Positions 1-5,800 of a stretch of 7,071 nucleotides of DNA are shown one piece after another. The notes beneath the pieces are model-generated. The model made no database searches. It worked only from the letters and a program-made list of their open reading frames with translations, and had not been told where the DNA came from. Both the position numbers and the translations under genes were made by a program. The stretch lies in NCBI GenBank assembly GCA_014729935.1, contig WJJB01000135.1, positions 1 to 7,071 on the forward strand, in the 5' to 3' direction. The DNA is from Candidatus Bathyarchaeota archaeon (GTDB lineage: Archaea > Asgardarchaeota > Lokiarchaeia > Sigyniarchaeales > Sigyniarchaeaceae). Positions within the stretch are counted from its first letter, which is position 1, and every line of letters starts with the position of its first letter.

Positions 1-9
1 AAAACAAGT

Positions 10-858
10 TTACGCCTTGATCTTCTTCGATTTCCTGAAAACCACGAAGAGCACGGCAAAACCGGTAGCGCCAACAATGATCAACGCGGGATATCCTGGA
101 ATTTGACTTCCTACGAACGTGGCACCAAACTGGGTCGTGACGTTCTGGACATCTGTTTCACCCGTGGGATCTCCCGATGGCATCTGGTAGGACGCGCCAT
201 CGTCGATTTCACTCGGTTGGATGAAAATCCCACCAATGTAATCCACGTACAGAAAGAAAAGACCAAGTAATCCCTCAACGAGTGCTATTTGAGCTTCAAA
301 TGCAGTATCTATTGCAGATTCAAGCATTGTTGCCCAATCGTTCGAAATCGTGAAGGAAAAGGTTAGGATGATGAAATTTTGGTCCTTGCTAACGATAATG
401 TAATCGCCGCCAGTAAGGTTTACTTCAAGTGATGTTTCGGTGGTACCGATCGTGTCGGTAATATCCGTCACGTAGGTACTATTCACCATGACAAAAACCA
501 GGTAGTCCCACCAAGTGTTTCCGCTAAACCCGAGCATGGCCAGCAGATCCCTGATGAAGCTTGGTATATTCTCATTCAATATCGTGTTATTCCCCAGGTC
601 AAATACCGTAGCACCGACGACTGCAGTGAGTTCAGTCTCGTTTTTCACCCAGATTTGGGTTCCCATCTCGATACCCGGATCTGTCTCATTGAAAGGATTA
701 TCGAGGGTCCTGGTTTCATTATATATGCAATCATAACCAATAACATCCCCGGGATCGGGCATGTAATCCATGATGGCACCTGACGCGCTGCCTGAGAGGA
801 AAGCAAAACCTAACACGCCAATGCTAAATAGAGCCAGTATTTTGTATTTTGTTTTCAA
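10..858 (-). CDS. Secreted, C-terminally membrane-anchored surface protein of unknown function
   Basis: 282 residues, function not recognised. Residues 1-28 form a signal peptide: basic MKTKYK, a hydrophobic core, and a small-residue cleavage zone (SGSASGA). The middle is an acidic ectodomain with about seven N-x-S/T sequons (for example N47, N57, N73, N90, N126, N147, N239), as expected for a glycosylated archaeal surface protein. A second hydrophobic stretch lies at 190-214 (LLGLFFLYVDYIGGIF) and may be membrane-associated or buried. Residues 253-282 give an IPGYP motif, one transmembrane helix (about 257-274) and a basic tail RKSKKIKA, so the bulk faces outward. Start choice: the codon is TTG, supported by a GGTGA site 6 nt upstream and by the signal peptide that begins exactly there. 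It has its own promoter-like region, separated by 136 nt from the operon upstream. The tripartite C-terminus resembles the archaeal surface anchors found in large numbers in Asgard genomes; whether it is processed is unknown. Confidence 0.85.
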   Translation of the reverse strand: MKTKYKILALFSIGVLGFAFLSGSASGAIMDYMPDPGDVIGYDCIYNETRTLDNPFNETDPGIEMGTQIWVKNETELTAVVGATVFDLGNNTILNENIPSFIRDLLAMLGFSGNTWWDYLVFVMVNSTYVTDITDTIGTTETSLEVNLTGGDYIIVSKDQNFIILTFSFTISNDWATMLESAIDTAFEAQIALVEGLLGLFFLYVDYIGGIFIQPSEIDDGASYQMPSGDPTGETDVQNVTTQFGATFVGSQIPGYPALIIVGATGFAVLFVVFRKSKKIKA

Positions 859-864
859 ATATCG

Positions 865-869
865 TCACC
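865..869 (-). promoter_or_regulatory. Ribosome binding site for a TTG start
   Basis: Read on the minus strand, GGTGA lies 6 nt before the TTG codon at 858-856. No in-frame ATG sits in a better position before the signal peptide, so this site decides the non-AUG start. Confidence 0.6.
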
Positions 870-884
870 AATTTTTTTCTACAA

Positions 885-899
885 TGGGTAAACAACCCA
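885..899. repeat. Perfect 5-bp inverted repeat in the leader of the surface-protein gene
   Basis: TGGGT-AAACA-ACCCA on the plus strand: two perfect 5-bp arms around a 5-nt centre. It lies 20-35 nt downstream of the TATA-like box and coincides with the expected transcription start (about 898). It could be a repressor operator, a short 5' leader hairpin, or chance; arms this short are only weak evidence. Confidence 0.35.
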
Positions 900-919
900 C
901 GGGATGCCTTGCAGGTGAG

Positions 920-927
920 TTAATAAA
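920..927 (-). promoter_or_regulatory. TATA-like box for the surface-protein gene
   Basis: On the minus strand TTTATTAA, inside a longer T/A run (TTTTTTATTAA). An archaeal start site about 25 nt downstream would fall near position 898, giving a leader of about 40 nt before the TTG start. The leader length suits the GGTGA ribosome binding site. No clear purine-rich BRE precedes it. Confidence 0.4.
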
Positions 928-994
928 AAATGAATGGTTTGACCTTGAAAGAAAACAAGATTCAACACTTTTTTTTCATGCGAATACTAAAACA

Positions 995-1207
995 CTAGAT
1001 ATCAAGGAATGGGAGTGCATAGATGATCTCATCGATGATTTTCCTGCCGAGCTCCATGCCTTGCTCGAAGTACTCTCCTGGAAGGATTTTCATGTACGAG
1101 TCCATCGTGAATTCAAAAATGTTCCGCAGCTTTATGTTTTCCTTCACGAGCTCCACGACATTGGTGATAAATTGCATGATCTCGTTTTCGTTTGTTGAAA
1201 GACTCAT
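995..1207 (-). CDS. Small helical protein closing the activase operon, unknown function
   Basis: 70 residues (MSLSTNENEIMQF... to ...YALPFLDI), not recognised. It looks all-helical: residues about 8-28 (EIMQFITNVVELVKENIKL) and 30-66 have regular hydrophobic spacing and no signal peptide, transmembrane helix or cysteine, so it is probably a soluble cytosolic protein or small subunit. Start choice: a TTG at 1216 is also in frame, but AGGAG (1221-1217) abuts it with no spacing, whereas it lies 9 nt before the ATG at 1207, so the ATG is chosen. The Shine-Dalgarno overlaps the TAG stop of the activase gene, which strongly suggests co-translation with it. A longer plus-strand reading frame covers the same bases but lacks any such signals. 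A role as accessory factor or regulator of the activase/dehydratase-like set is inference from position. Confidence 0.7.
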   Translation of the reverse strand: MSLSTNENEIMQFITNVVELVKENIKLRNIFEFTMDSYMKILPGEYFEQGMELGRKIIDEIIYALPFLDI

Positions 1208-1216
1208 GGTGCCCAA

Positions 1217-1221
1217 CTCCT
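1217..1221 (-). promoter_or_regulatory. Ribosome binding site overlapping the activase stop codon
   Basis: On the minus strand the sequence is TAGGAGTTGGGCACCATG. AGGAG shares its first two bases with the TAG stop and lies 9 nt from the ATG at 1207. It decides that ATG over the TTG at 1216 and supports translational coupling of the small gene to the activase. Confidence 0.7.
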
Positions 1222-2281
1222 AAAACACTTCCCAACGACCACATCTATCTCCCCACCGGGCGACGATTTCCTTGTTCTCAGCCATCTTCACTTGAACCAC
1301 CTCGCAGTTATTGGCACACCCGCCACAATTAAAGGTGGACGTCTCGAACTCGATATCATGGACATCGAATCCCCTGAAATTGGTCTTGTATCCGGGATTT
1401 TCTTGGAAGTGCTCCTTGGCGAGGATTGCAGCGCCAATTGATCCCATGAGCAGGAAGTGCTTGGGAACTGTTACTTCCTCCTTGAGGGATTCCTTGAATG
1501 CTTCCACGATACCACTATTGGCAGCCACCCCGCCTTGAAAGATGATGGGTGGTTGAATATCCTTCCCCTTGCCAACGTTATTGAGGTAATTCCGCACGAG
1601 AGATTGGCTCAAACCGCCGATGATATCCTCCTTTGAATATCCCATCTGCTGCTTGTGGATCATGTCACTTTCCGCGAACACCGTACACCTGCCTGCTATG
1701 GAGACGGGTGTTTCCGAGCGCAAGGCATAATTACCGAATTCCTCGATCTTGATACCGAGCCTGGCAGCTTGATGGTCCAAGAAACTTCCCGTGCCCGCAG
1801 CGCACACCGAGTTCATGGCAAAGTCAACCACGATACCATCTCGGAGGATGATGATCTTGGAGTCCTGCCCCCCGATCTCGAGAATGGTCCTCACGTCGGG
1901 ATGGTAAGATATGGCGGCAACGGCATGGGCGATGATCTCAGTCTTGGCGACATCACCACCGACAATGCTCTTGGTAAGGTACCTGGCACTTCCAGTGGTG
2001 CCCACCGCCTTTACTTGGATGGAATCCAACATGGATTCCTGCTCGAGCTCGTCTCTCATGCGCTTGATGCCGATTTTGACGTTTTCTATGGGAGAACCTT
2101 GATTTCGGAGCCATGTTGACTTGATCAAGTTATTACTTGGATCAACGAGAGCTAGCTTGATGGTCACGCTGCCAACATCAATTCCCAAGTATACTTCTTG
2201 CATGTCCATTCTTCCTGCTTTCGAACCATCTTCAAGCTCCATGCGGGTTTGGGTCATCTTGTTATCACAATTGTTGATCAT
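1220..2281 (-). CDS. BadF/BadG/HgdC-type ATP-dependent activase (ASKHA fold, [4Fe-4S])
   Basis: 353 residues as the longest frame. The family (2-hydroxyglutaryl-CoA dehydratase component A / benzoyl-CoA reductase ATPase subunits) hydrolyses ATP to push one low-potential electron into a partner enzyme; it is a cytosolic homodimer with one [4Fe-4S] cluster held between subunits. Seen here: phosphate-1 loop YLGIDVGSVTIKLALVD (31-47); phosphate-2 region ILEIGGQDSKIIIL (133-146); cluster ligands Cys160 in NSVCAAGTGSFLD and Cys199 in GRCTVFAESD; adenosine-site motif FQGGVAANSG (248-257) and LLMGSIGAA (277-285). An unusual C-terminal extension carries Cys319, Cys322, Cys326 (CGGCANNC) and Cys347 (GDRCGRW), a possible extra metal or Fe-S site. 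The first ATG overlaps the upstream stop (ATGA) but lacks a Shine-Dalgarno; ATG at 2203 has AGGAAG 7 nt before it and would begin the protein just before the conserved fold, so residues 1-26 may be untranslated. Activates the two proteins encoded immediately upstream, by inference. Confidence 0.93.
   Translation of the reverse strand: MINNCDNKMTQTRMELEDGSKAGRMDMQEVYLGIDVGSVTIKLALVDPSNNLIKSTWLRNQGSPIENVKIGIKRMRDELEQESMLDSIQVKAVGTTGSARYLTKSIVGGDVAKTEIIAHAVAAISYHPDVRTILEIGGQDSKIIILRDGIVVDFAMNSVCAAGTGSFLDHQAARLGIKIEEFGNYALRSETPVSIAGRCTVFAESDMIHKQQMGYSKEDIIGGLSQSLVRNYLNNVGKGKDIQPPIIFQGGVAANSGIVEAFKESLKEEVTVPKHFLLMGSIGAAILAKEHFQENPGYKTNFRGFDVHDIEFETSTFNCGGCANNCEVVQVKMAENKEIVARWGDRCGRWEVF
2211..2216 (-). 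promoter_or_regulatory. Possible internal ribosome binding site favouring a shorter activase
   Basis: AGGAAG on the minus strand lies 7 nt before an in-frame ATG at 2203 and 1 nt before the ATG at 2209. The first ATG (2281) has only CAACAACATAA before it. Activase homologues usually start a few residues before the LGIDVGS motif, as this internal start would. Confidence 0.45.
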
Positions 2282-3438
2282 TTATGTTGTTGCTGGTTGG
2301 CGAGGTAATCCTGCTTCTCGCTATCCATGAACGCGTTAAGTTTTTGCTTGTATTCATTTTTTTTCTTACGCTTGCCATGCATGAGATCCACCATGGCTTC
2401 CAGCCGGGTGATGAGTCCAGCTTCAGCGAGATTCTCGTCAAGTGACACGAACAATGGTGGAAGATCGTACTCCTTCAAGAGCTTGTTGGTGATGATGCCC
2501 CTTGCCGTGATCTCAGGCATGCAAGTAAACGGGTAAAGATGGAAGAATCCGTCATACCCATGTGTCGCTGCCCAGATATATTCTCCGAGCACCCACACGG
2601 CTTCGCCACCGATATCCAATGGCATGTGTGGTCGTGCTAAATGGGCCATTTCCTTGCGATGAAAATTCACGTGAAACTTGTGCATGATCCAATCATGCAG
2701 GCTCAAGGTTTGGGTTACCTCGCATCCCAATTTTCCGAGTTTCTTCTTTAAGTCCCTGTTAACATATGGTTCCAAGGTTACGTGTATTTCACCAGTGAGA
2801 AAAACCTTGAGCGGTTCGAAGCTCATGTCCATATCCATCTTCTGGAACTCCTCGTGGATCACGTTCCGGAAGTTTCGCAAGTCCTTCAATCGTTTCGTTG
2901 CATCGAGTTTCTCGAGAAGTTCACGCTTGATGCGATCTGTATCTCCCCGATTCACCTCGCGACATCGGTATTTTCCTTCCGCATTTTCAATATCCTCGAT
3001 GAGTTTTGCCTTGATTAGGAATAACCGGACGCCCTTCCAAGCAGCGGAAAGTTTTTTCAAGCCAGTATACTCGCATACCTCGTCCAGTGTCTTGATCCAC
3101 TTGAATTCAAGGAGGTCCCCTTGCGGGAGTGCGATCATCCTGAAGTCATATCCCAAGTCTCGCAGGATGCGCTCTTGGATCGCGTGATAGAATCCAAACC
3201 TGCATGGCCCGAAATCAGTAGCCGTGATGAGATTGGTCACGCCACTCTCGATTGACCTAATGAAATCACCCACGTTCACCTTGAATGGGAAACACACGAA
3301 TTCGGGTGAATATTTTACCCCCAGATCGATGGTTTCCTTTGTAACAGGTGGTGGAAAAACCACATCAGCACCAAGCGGCTCTAATAATGCCTTGAATGCG
3401 TAAATTGCAGAACCCATGTTTGGAAACGTGATCTTCAT
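2278..3438 (-). CDS. HgdB/COG3581-like acyl-CoA dehydratase-related Fe-S protein
   Basis: 386 residues, cytosolic. Belongs to the 2-hydroxyacyl-CoA dehydratase/activase-related proteins (COG3581-like), whose reaction is not established. Three cysteines sit in conserved-looking motifs and are likely Fe-S ligands: Cys49 (EFVCFPFK), Cys79 (GPCRFGFY) and Cys306 (YPFTCMPE). The C-terminal signature SLDENLAEAGLITRLEA (332-348) matches the DEHSGNAGLMTRIE signature of the preceding paralogue. A lysine/arginine-rich helical insert (about 125-205) separates the N- and C-terminal halves. The tail KRKKKNEYKQK...NQQQHK is basic and low in complexity. It starts with ATG overlapping the upstream stop by one base (TAATG) with a strong GGAGGT site 9 nt before it, and its TGA overlaps the next ATG. 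In many bacteria this module is fused to the activase; here it is separate. Role as one half of a two-subunit catalytic or cluster-bearing partner of the activase is inference. Confidence 0.87.
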   Translation of the reverse strand: MKITFPNMGSAIYAFKALLEPLGADVVFPPPVTKETIDLGVKYSPEFVCFPFKVNVGDFIRSIESGVTNLITATDFGPCRFGFYHAIQERILRDLGYDFRMIALPQGDLLEFKWIKTLDEVCEYTGLKKLSAAWKGVRLFLIKAKLIEDIENAEGKYRCREVNRGDTDRIKRELLEKLDATKRLKDLRNFRNVIHEEFQKMDMDMSFEPLKVFLTGEIHVTLEPYVNRDLKKKLGKLGCEVTQTLSLHDWIMHKFHVNFHRKEMAHLARPHMPLDIGGEAVWVLGEYIWAATHGYDGFFHLYPFTCMPEITARGIITNKLLKEYDLPPLFVSLDENLAEAGLITRLEAMVDLMHGKRKKKNEYKQKLNAFMDSEKQDYLANQQQHK

Positions 3439-4439
3439 TAATGCGTAACCTCCATTAGTTTTTTCCTCTTGATCATTTCCACGAATGTTTCTATTCTTGT
3501 CATGAGTCCCGCATTCCCGGAATGCTCGTCCAAGATGAGACTCATGTATGGCACGCCGCGATCCTTCATATCGCGCATGACGATTTCGGCAATGAGCGAA
3601 TCAGGCCCGCAGGCAAAGCTTATCAGGAAGATAACTCCATCAATTTCATCAGCACCGCTGTTGTAGAAGTAATTGCTTGCTTGGAGGATGTCTTGCTCGT
3701 TGCCCCAGTAATTATCAAATTTATCACTTACCTTGACCCTGTGCTCGAATACACGTTCTGGAAGGTTTTCCAAGGCAAGCACGTTTGCACCCATTTCTTG
3801 GATCTTTTCCATCATGCTCATGTTCGTGAATTCTTCAAATGTATTGTATGGATGGCCGAGCACGAAAATAGTTAATGGTTTTTCTTCAATCTCTGAGGGA
3901 TCGGGGAACGGTTCTCCTTTTTCGACGCTTTCCAGTGCATCGGGAACGGGGACTCCCTTGCGAAGCACTTCGTGGTATTCCTTGTAATAGTGAACGGCTT
4001 TCGAATAAGCATCCATGATGCGTGTTGTCGGCATTCCCAATTGCCTGCCAAAGGCAATTGCCCACACTGCCTTCAAGTTCTGCTTACTATTCACTTCCCA
4101 CTCGAGTACTGGCGGCATGTCATGGAAGTTGGCTTTCATTGCATCTGGAAGGGAGAGGAATTTTGGGCAATAAAATCCCTTGGTGTCCAAGGCAATGTAC
4201 CTCGGAATGAACACGTAATCAAGATCGGGATATTTGTCAAGTAATTTCGCCATGTGCCCGTAATACAGCTTGATCGGGAGGCAAAGCTCGTTAAACCCAA
4301 TTTCCACGCCTTTTTCAAGTATCTTTTGGTTAGTTTTAGGGGATAACACGACCTCGCAACCAAGCTCATCCAAGAATTTCTTCCAAAGCGGGAAAAACTT
4401 GAAATACAATAATGCACGCGGGATACCAACGCGAACCAT
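3438..4439 (-). CDS. DUF2229/COG3580-like acyl-CoA dehydratase activase-related protein
   Basis: 333 residues, cytosolic, first gene of the operon. The N-terminus VRVGIPRALLYFKFFPLWKK and LGCEVVLSPKTNQKILEKG are characteristic of the DUF2229 module. Cysteines in likely cluster-binding motifs are Cys53 (NELCLPIKLYYGH), Cys91 (FYCPKF) and Cys277 (SFACGPDS). The C-terminal signature ILDEHSGNAGLMTRIETF (302-319) is shared with the next gene. The whole chain aligns in outline with that paralogue: same N-terminal alpha/beta opening, first Cys about 50 residues in, third Cys roughly 30 residues before the DEH/DEN signature. This suggests an ancient duplication and a heterodimer comparable to HgdA/HgdB. 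In many bacteria this domain lies in one giant polypeptide with the activase. The start is ATG; no strong Shine-Dalgarno precedes it (GAGAATAAGAGCGATAGAC), fitting a gene at the head of a transcript with a short leader. Reaction unknown. Confidence 0.88.
   Translation of the reverse strand: MVRVGIPRALLYFKFFPLWKKFLDELGCEVVLSPKTNQKILEKGVEIGFNELCLPIKLYYGHMAKLLDKYPDLDYVFIPRYIALDTKGFYCPKFLSLPDAMKANFHDMPPVLEWEVNSKQNLKAVWAIAFGRQLGMPTTRIMDAYSKAVHYYKEYHEVLRKGVPVPDALESVEKGEPFPDPSEIEEKPLTIFVLGHPYNTFEEFTNMSMMEKIQEMGANVLALENLPERVFEHRVKVSDKFDNYWGNEQDILQASNYFYNSGADEIDGVIFLISFACGPDSLIAEIVMRDMKDRGVPYMSLILDEHSGNAGLMTRIETFVEMIKRKKLMEVTH
3448..3453 (-). promoter_or_regulatory. Strong ribosome binding site inside the end of the upstream gene
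   Basis: GGAGGT on the minus strand, 9 nt before the ATG at 3438 and within the last codons of the DUF2229-like gene. It supports the TAATG-overlap start of the second paralogue and equal expression of the two. Confidence 0.7.
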
Positions 4440-4491
4440 GTCTATCGCTCTTATTCTCTGAAAAACTTCAAGATGATTATTGGAGGAATTG

Positions 4492-4499
4492 TTAAATAA
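4492..4499 (-). promoter_or_regulatory. TATA-like box for the activase operon
   Basis: TTATTTAA on the minus strand (context CTTATTTAACAATTCC), 52 nt before the ATG at 4439. A start site about 25 nt downstream would give a leader of roughly 30 nt. A second TATA-like box lies further upstream at 4541-4548, so which is used is open. Confidence 0.45.
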
Positions 4500-4515
4500 G
4501 ATGTGATTACCGGCA

Positions 4516-4533
4516 GGAGCTAGTAATGGCTCC
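4516..4533. repeat. 18-bp imperfect palindrome upstream of the activase operon
   Basis: GGAGCTAGTAATGGCTCC: the two 9-bp halves match in 7 of 9 positions after reverse complementation, with perfect 5-bp outer arms (GGAGC/GCTCC). It sits between two TATA-like boxes (4492-4499 and 4541-4548), a position suited to an operator. It could also form a small hairpin. No second copy was seen in the window. Confidence 0.4.
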
Positions 4534-4540
4534 CCTTATT

Positions 4541-4548
4541 TTTATTAA
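4541..4548 (-). promoter_or_regulatory. Second TATA-like box upstream of the activase operon
   Basis: TTAATAAA on the minus strand, in the A/T-rich run TCTTAATAAAAATAAGG. If used, transcription would start near 4520, within the palindrome, giving a leader of about 80 nt. Confidence 0.3.
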
Positions 4549-4641
4549 GAATCTATGAAAAAAGACTATGCTTTTACAGCTTTCCGGGATGAGGCTGCTC
4601 GCACCATGCTATTTTCCACAAAATGCATCATGAGATCAGGG

Positions 4642-4657
4642 AAAAATTAGAAAAAAA
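4642..4657 (-). terminator. T-tract terminator after the longin/winged-helix gene
   Basis: On the minus strand TTTTTTT CTAA TTTTT begins 31 nt after the TGA stop at 4689. Archaeal termination typically uses such U-rich tracts without a strong hairpin, and none is obvious here. It separates unit 1 from the activase operon. Confidence 0.6.
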
Positions 4658-4688
4658 GTGAGGGTTAGGCTTCGTGACTTTATGGGCA

Positions 4689-5783
4689 TCACGAGCGCTT
4701 CTCAACAGTCTGGAGATAGGATTCCTTGAGCAATTTCAAGTGCTCTATCAACACGATGGGACTCTTGATATGGTCCTTGTGGGCTTGCCTCGTGATGTTG
4801 ATCATGTGCTCAGGGTACACCTTCTGAACCCGGATATTGGATTTCAACGCGTAATACACCTGGCCGGATGATGACTTGAGCTCGCACACGAGATCTGCTT
4901 TCATCATGGTATTCAAGGTTTTCTGGACATCATCCACTCCCTTCTTTTTAAGCTTTTCAAGGGTTTCCGTGGTTACAACGCTTGTTCTCAAGAGCTTGAG
5001 TACTTCGTAGCACGCGGGTTCAGTGATGATCTCGCAAATCTCCTTGTTGTCCTCTTGGATGGGAAGGTATGTCTTGAAATACTCGGTTACTATTTGCTTG
5101 TATTCATCCAAGATGTCTTGGGGCATGCCCCGTTGCACGGCTTCTTGGATGATAAGCTTTGGAGGTAACCTGGTGATGAATAGGATATTCATCAAGAATA
5201 AGACTTCGGTTGGAAATCCCCGGATCGTGGCTTGCTTGATGAGATCGTATTTTGCCAATCGCATCACTTCCGCCTCGATATCGATGAAAGAGGAACCGGT
5301 GACTTCCTTGAGCCAGATATTGAGCTCGCCCTTGTTGATGGTCCCATCCCGTTCTAACCTGTTCAAGATATGCCGCTTTATCTCGCTAGTGTACATCAAG
5401 GCGAGGAGCTGCTCGCTGTTAAGCTTGGGGTAGAGGGATATGCGATGATAGATACTCGATAGGATCATGTCGATCGTATCGTGGTTGATGCTTTCGACGA
5501 TGATGTTACCTGCATCAATCAGCGCATCCTCGTACACCTCACCTTCCTCGTCCATTTCCAAGATCAAGATGATATAATACCCGTTCTCCTCACCTGTGAA
5601 ATAACTAACAAGGTTCAACGGGCCAACCATCATCGAGATGATGCTCGTGTCTTCTTCCGAATCATGGTTTGCATAGATCTGCATGAAGGTCGCCTCGGAA
5701 AGCTCGACTTCATTGGGGAATTTGGAGATTACATCTCCACCACCCCGATCGCTCCATTCCATGATAATGATTCCTTTTGGCAT
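4689..5783 (-). CDS. Longin/roadblock-like domain protein with two winged-helix domains
   Basis: 364 residues, no signal peptide or transmembrane helix, so cytosolic. Residues 3-112 look like a longin-type alpha/beta fold: opening strand KGIIIMEWSDRGGGDVISKFP, then ISMMVGPLNLVSYFTG, then the strand YYIILILEMDEEGEVYEDAL and a long helix. Residues about 122-190 (SEIKRHILNRLERDGTINKG ... EVMRLAKYDLIKQ) and 255-318 (ACYEVLKLLRTSVVTTETLE ... VYYALKSNIRVQKVYP) each look like a winged helix-turn-helix. Longin-like domains in eukaryotes and Asgard archaea dock onto small GTPases and trafficking or signalling complexes; winged helices bind DNA or proteins. The combined role is unknown. ATG start with GAGGTGA 8 nt upstream; the TAA of the Ig-repeat membrane-protein gene is 17 nt before the ATG, so the two are probably co-transcribed. 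Domain calls rest on sequence pattern only and would need a profile or structure comparison. Confidence 0.78.
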   Translation of the reverse strand: MPKGIIIMEWSDRGGGDVISKFPNEVELSEATFMQIYANHDSEEDTSIISMMVGPLNLVSYFTGEENGYYIILILEMDEEGEVYEDALIDAGNIIVESINHDTIDMILSSIYHRISLYPKLNSEQLLALMYTSEIKRHILNRLERDGTINKGELNIWLKEVTGSSFIDIEAEVMRLAKYDLIKQATIRGFPTEVLFLMNILFITRLPPKLIIQEAVQRGMPQDILDEYKQIVTEYFKTYLPIQEDNKEICEIITEPACYEVLKLLRTSVVTTETLEKLKKKGVDDVQKTLNTMMKADLVCELKSSSGQVYYALKSNIRVQKVYPEHMINITRQAHKDHIKSPIVLIEHLKLLKESYLQTVEKRS

Positions 5784-5791
5784 GTGTCATG

Positions 5792-5798
5792 TCACCTC
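5792..5798 (-). promoter_or_regulatory. Ribosome binding site of the longin-like gene
   Basis: GAGGTGA on the minus strand, 8 nt before the ATG at 5783 and 2 nt after the upstream TAA. It supports the chosen start over an out-of-frame ATG at 5790, which is too close to the site. Confidence 0.65.
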
Positions 5799-5800
5799 GG

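Noticed and set aside
940..992. Possible terminator after the small gene
   Set aside because: Only short T runs (TTTT, TTGTTTTCTTT on the minus strand) and a weak TTGAA/TTCAA pairing with an 11-nt loop; not enough to call a site, although a transcript end here would be expected.
770..1198. 142-codon plus-strand frame spanning the 859-994 gap and the small gene
   Set aside because: It runs antisense through both the signal peptide of one minus-strand gene and the whole small gene, has no ribosome binding site or domain, and the minus-strand genes have clear start signals.
1655..2119. 154-codon plus-strand frame
   Set aside because: It is antisense to the conserved core of the activase, including both cluster-ligand cysteines; a shadow of a strongly constrained gene.
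4516..4550. Hairpin plus T-rich run read as a plus-strand terminator
   Set aside because: No plus-strand gene lies upstream of it, and the same bases fit better as a dyad beside TATA-like boxes for the minus-strand operon.
4600..4691. Box C/D-like small RNA on the minus strand (CTGA followed by ATGATGC)
   Set aside because: Only a D'/C'-like pair is present; the outer C box would be too far away (about 46 nt) and there is no closing D box.
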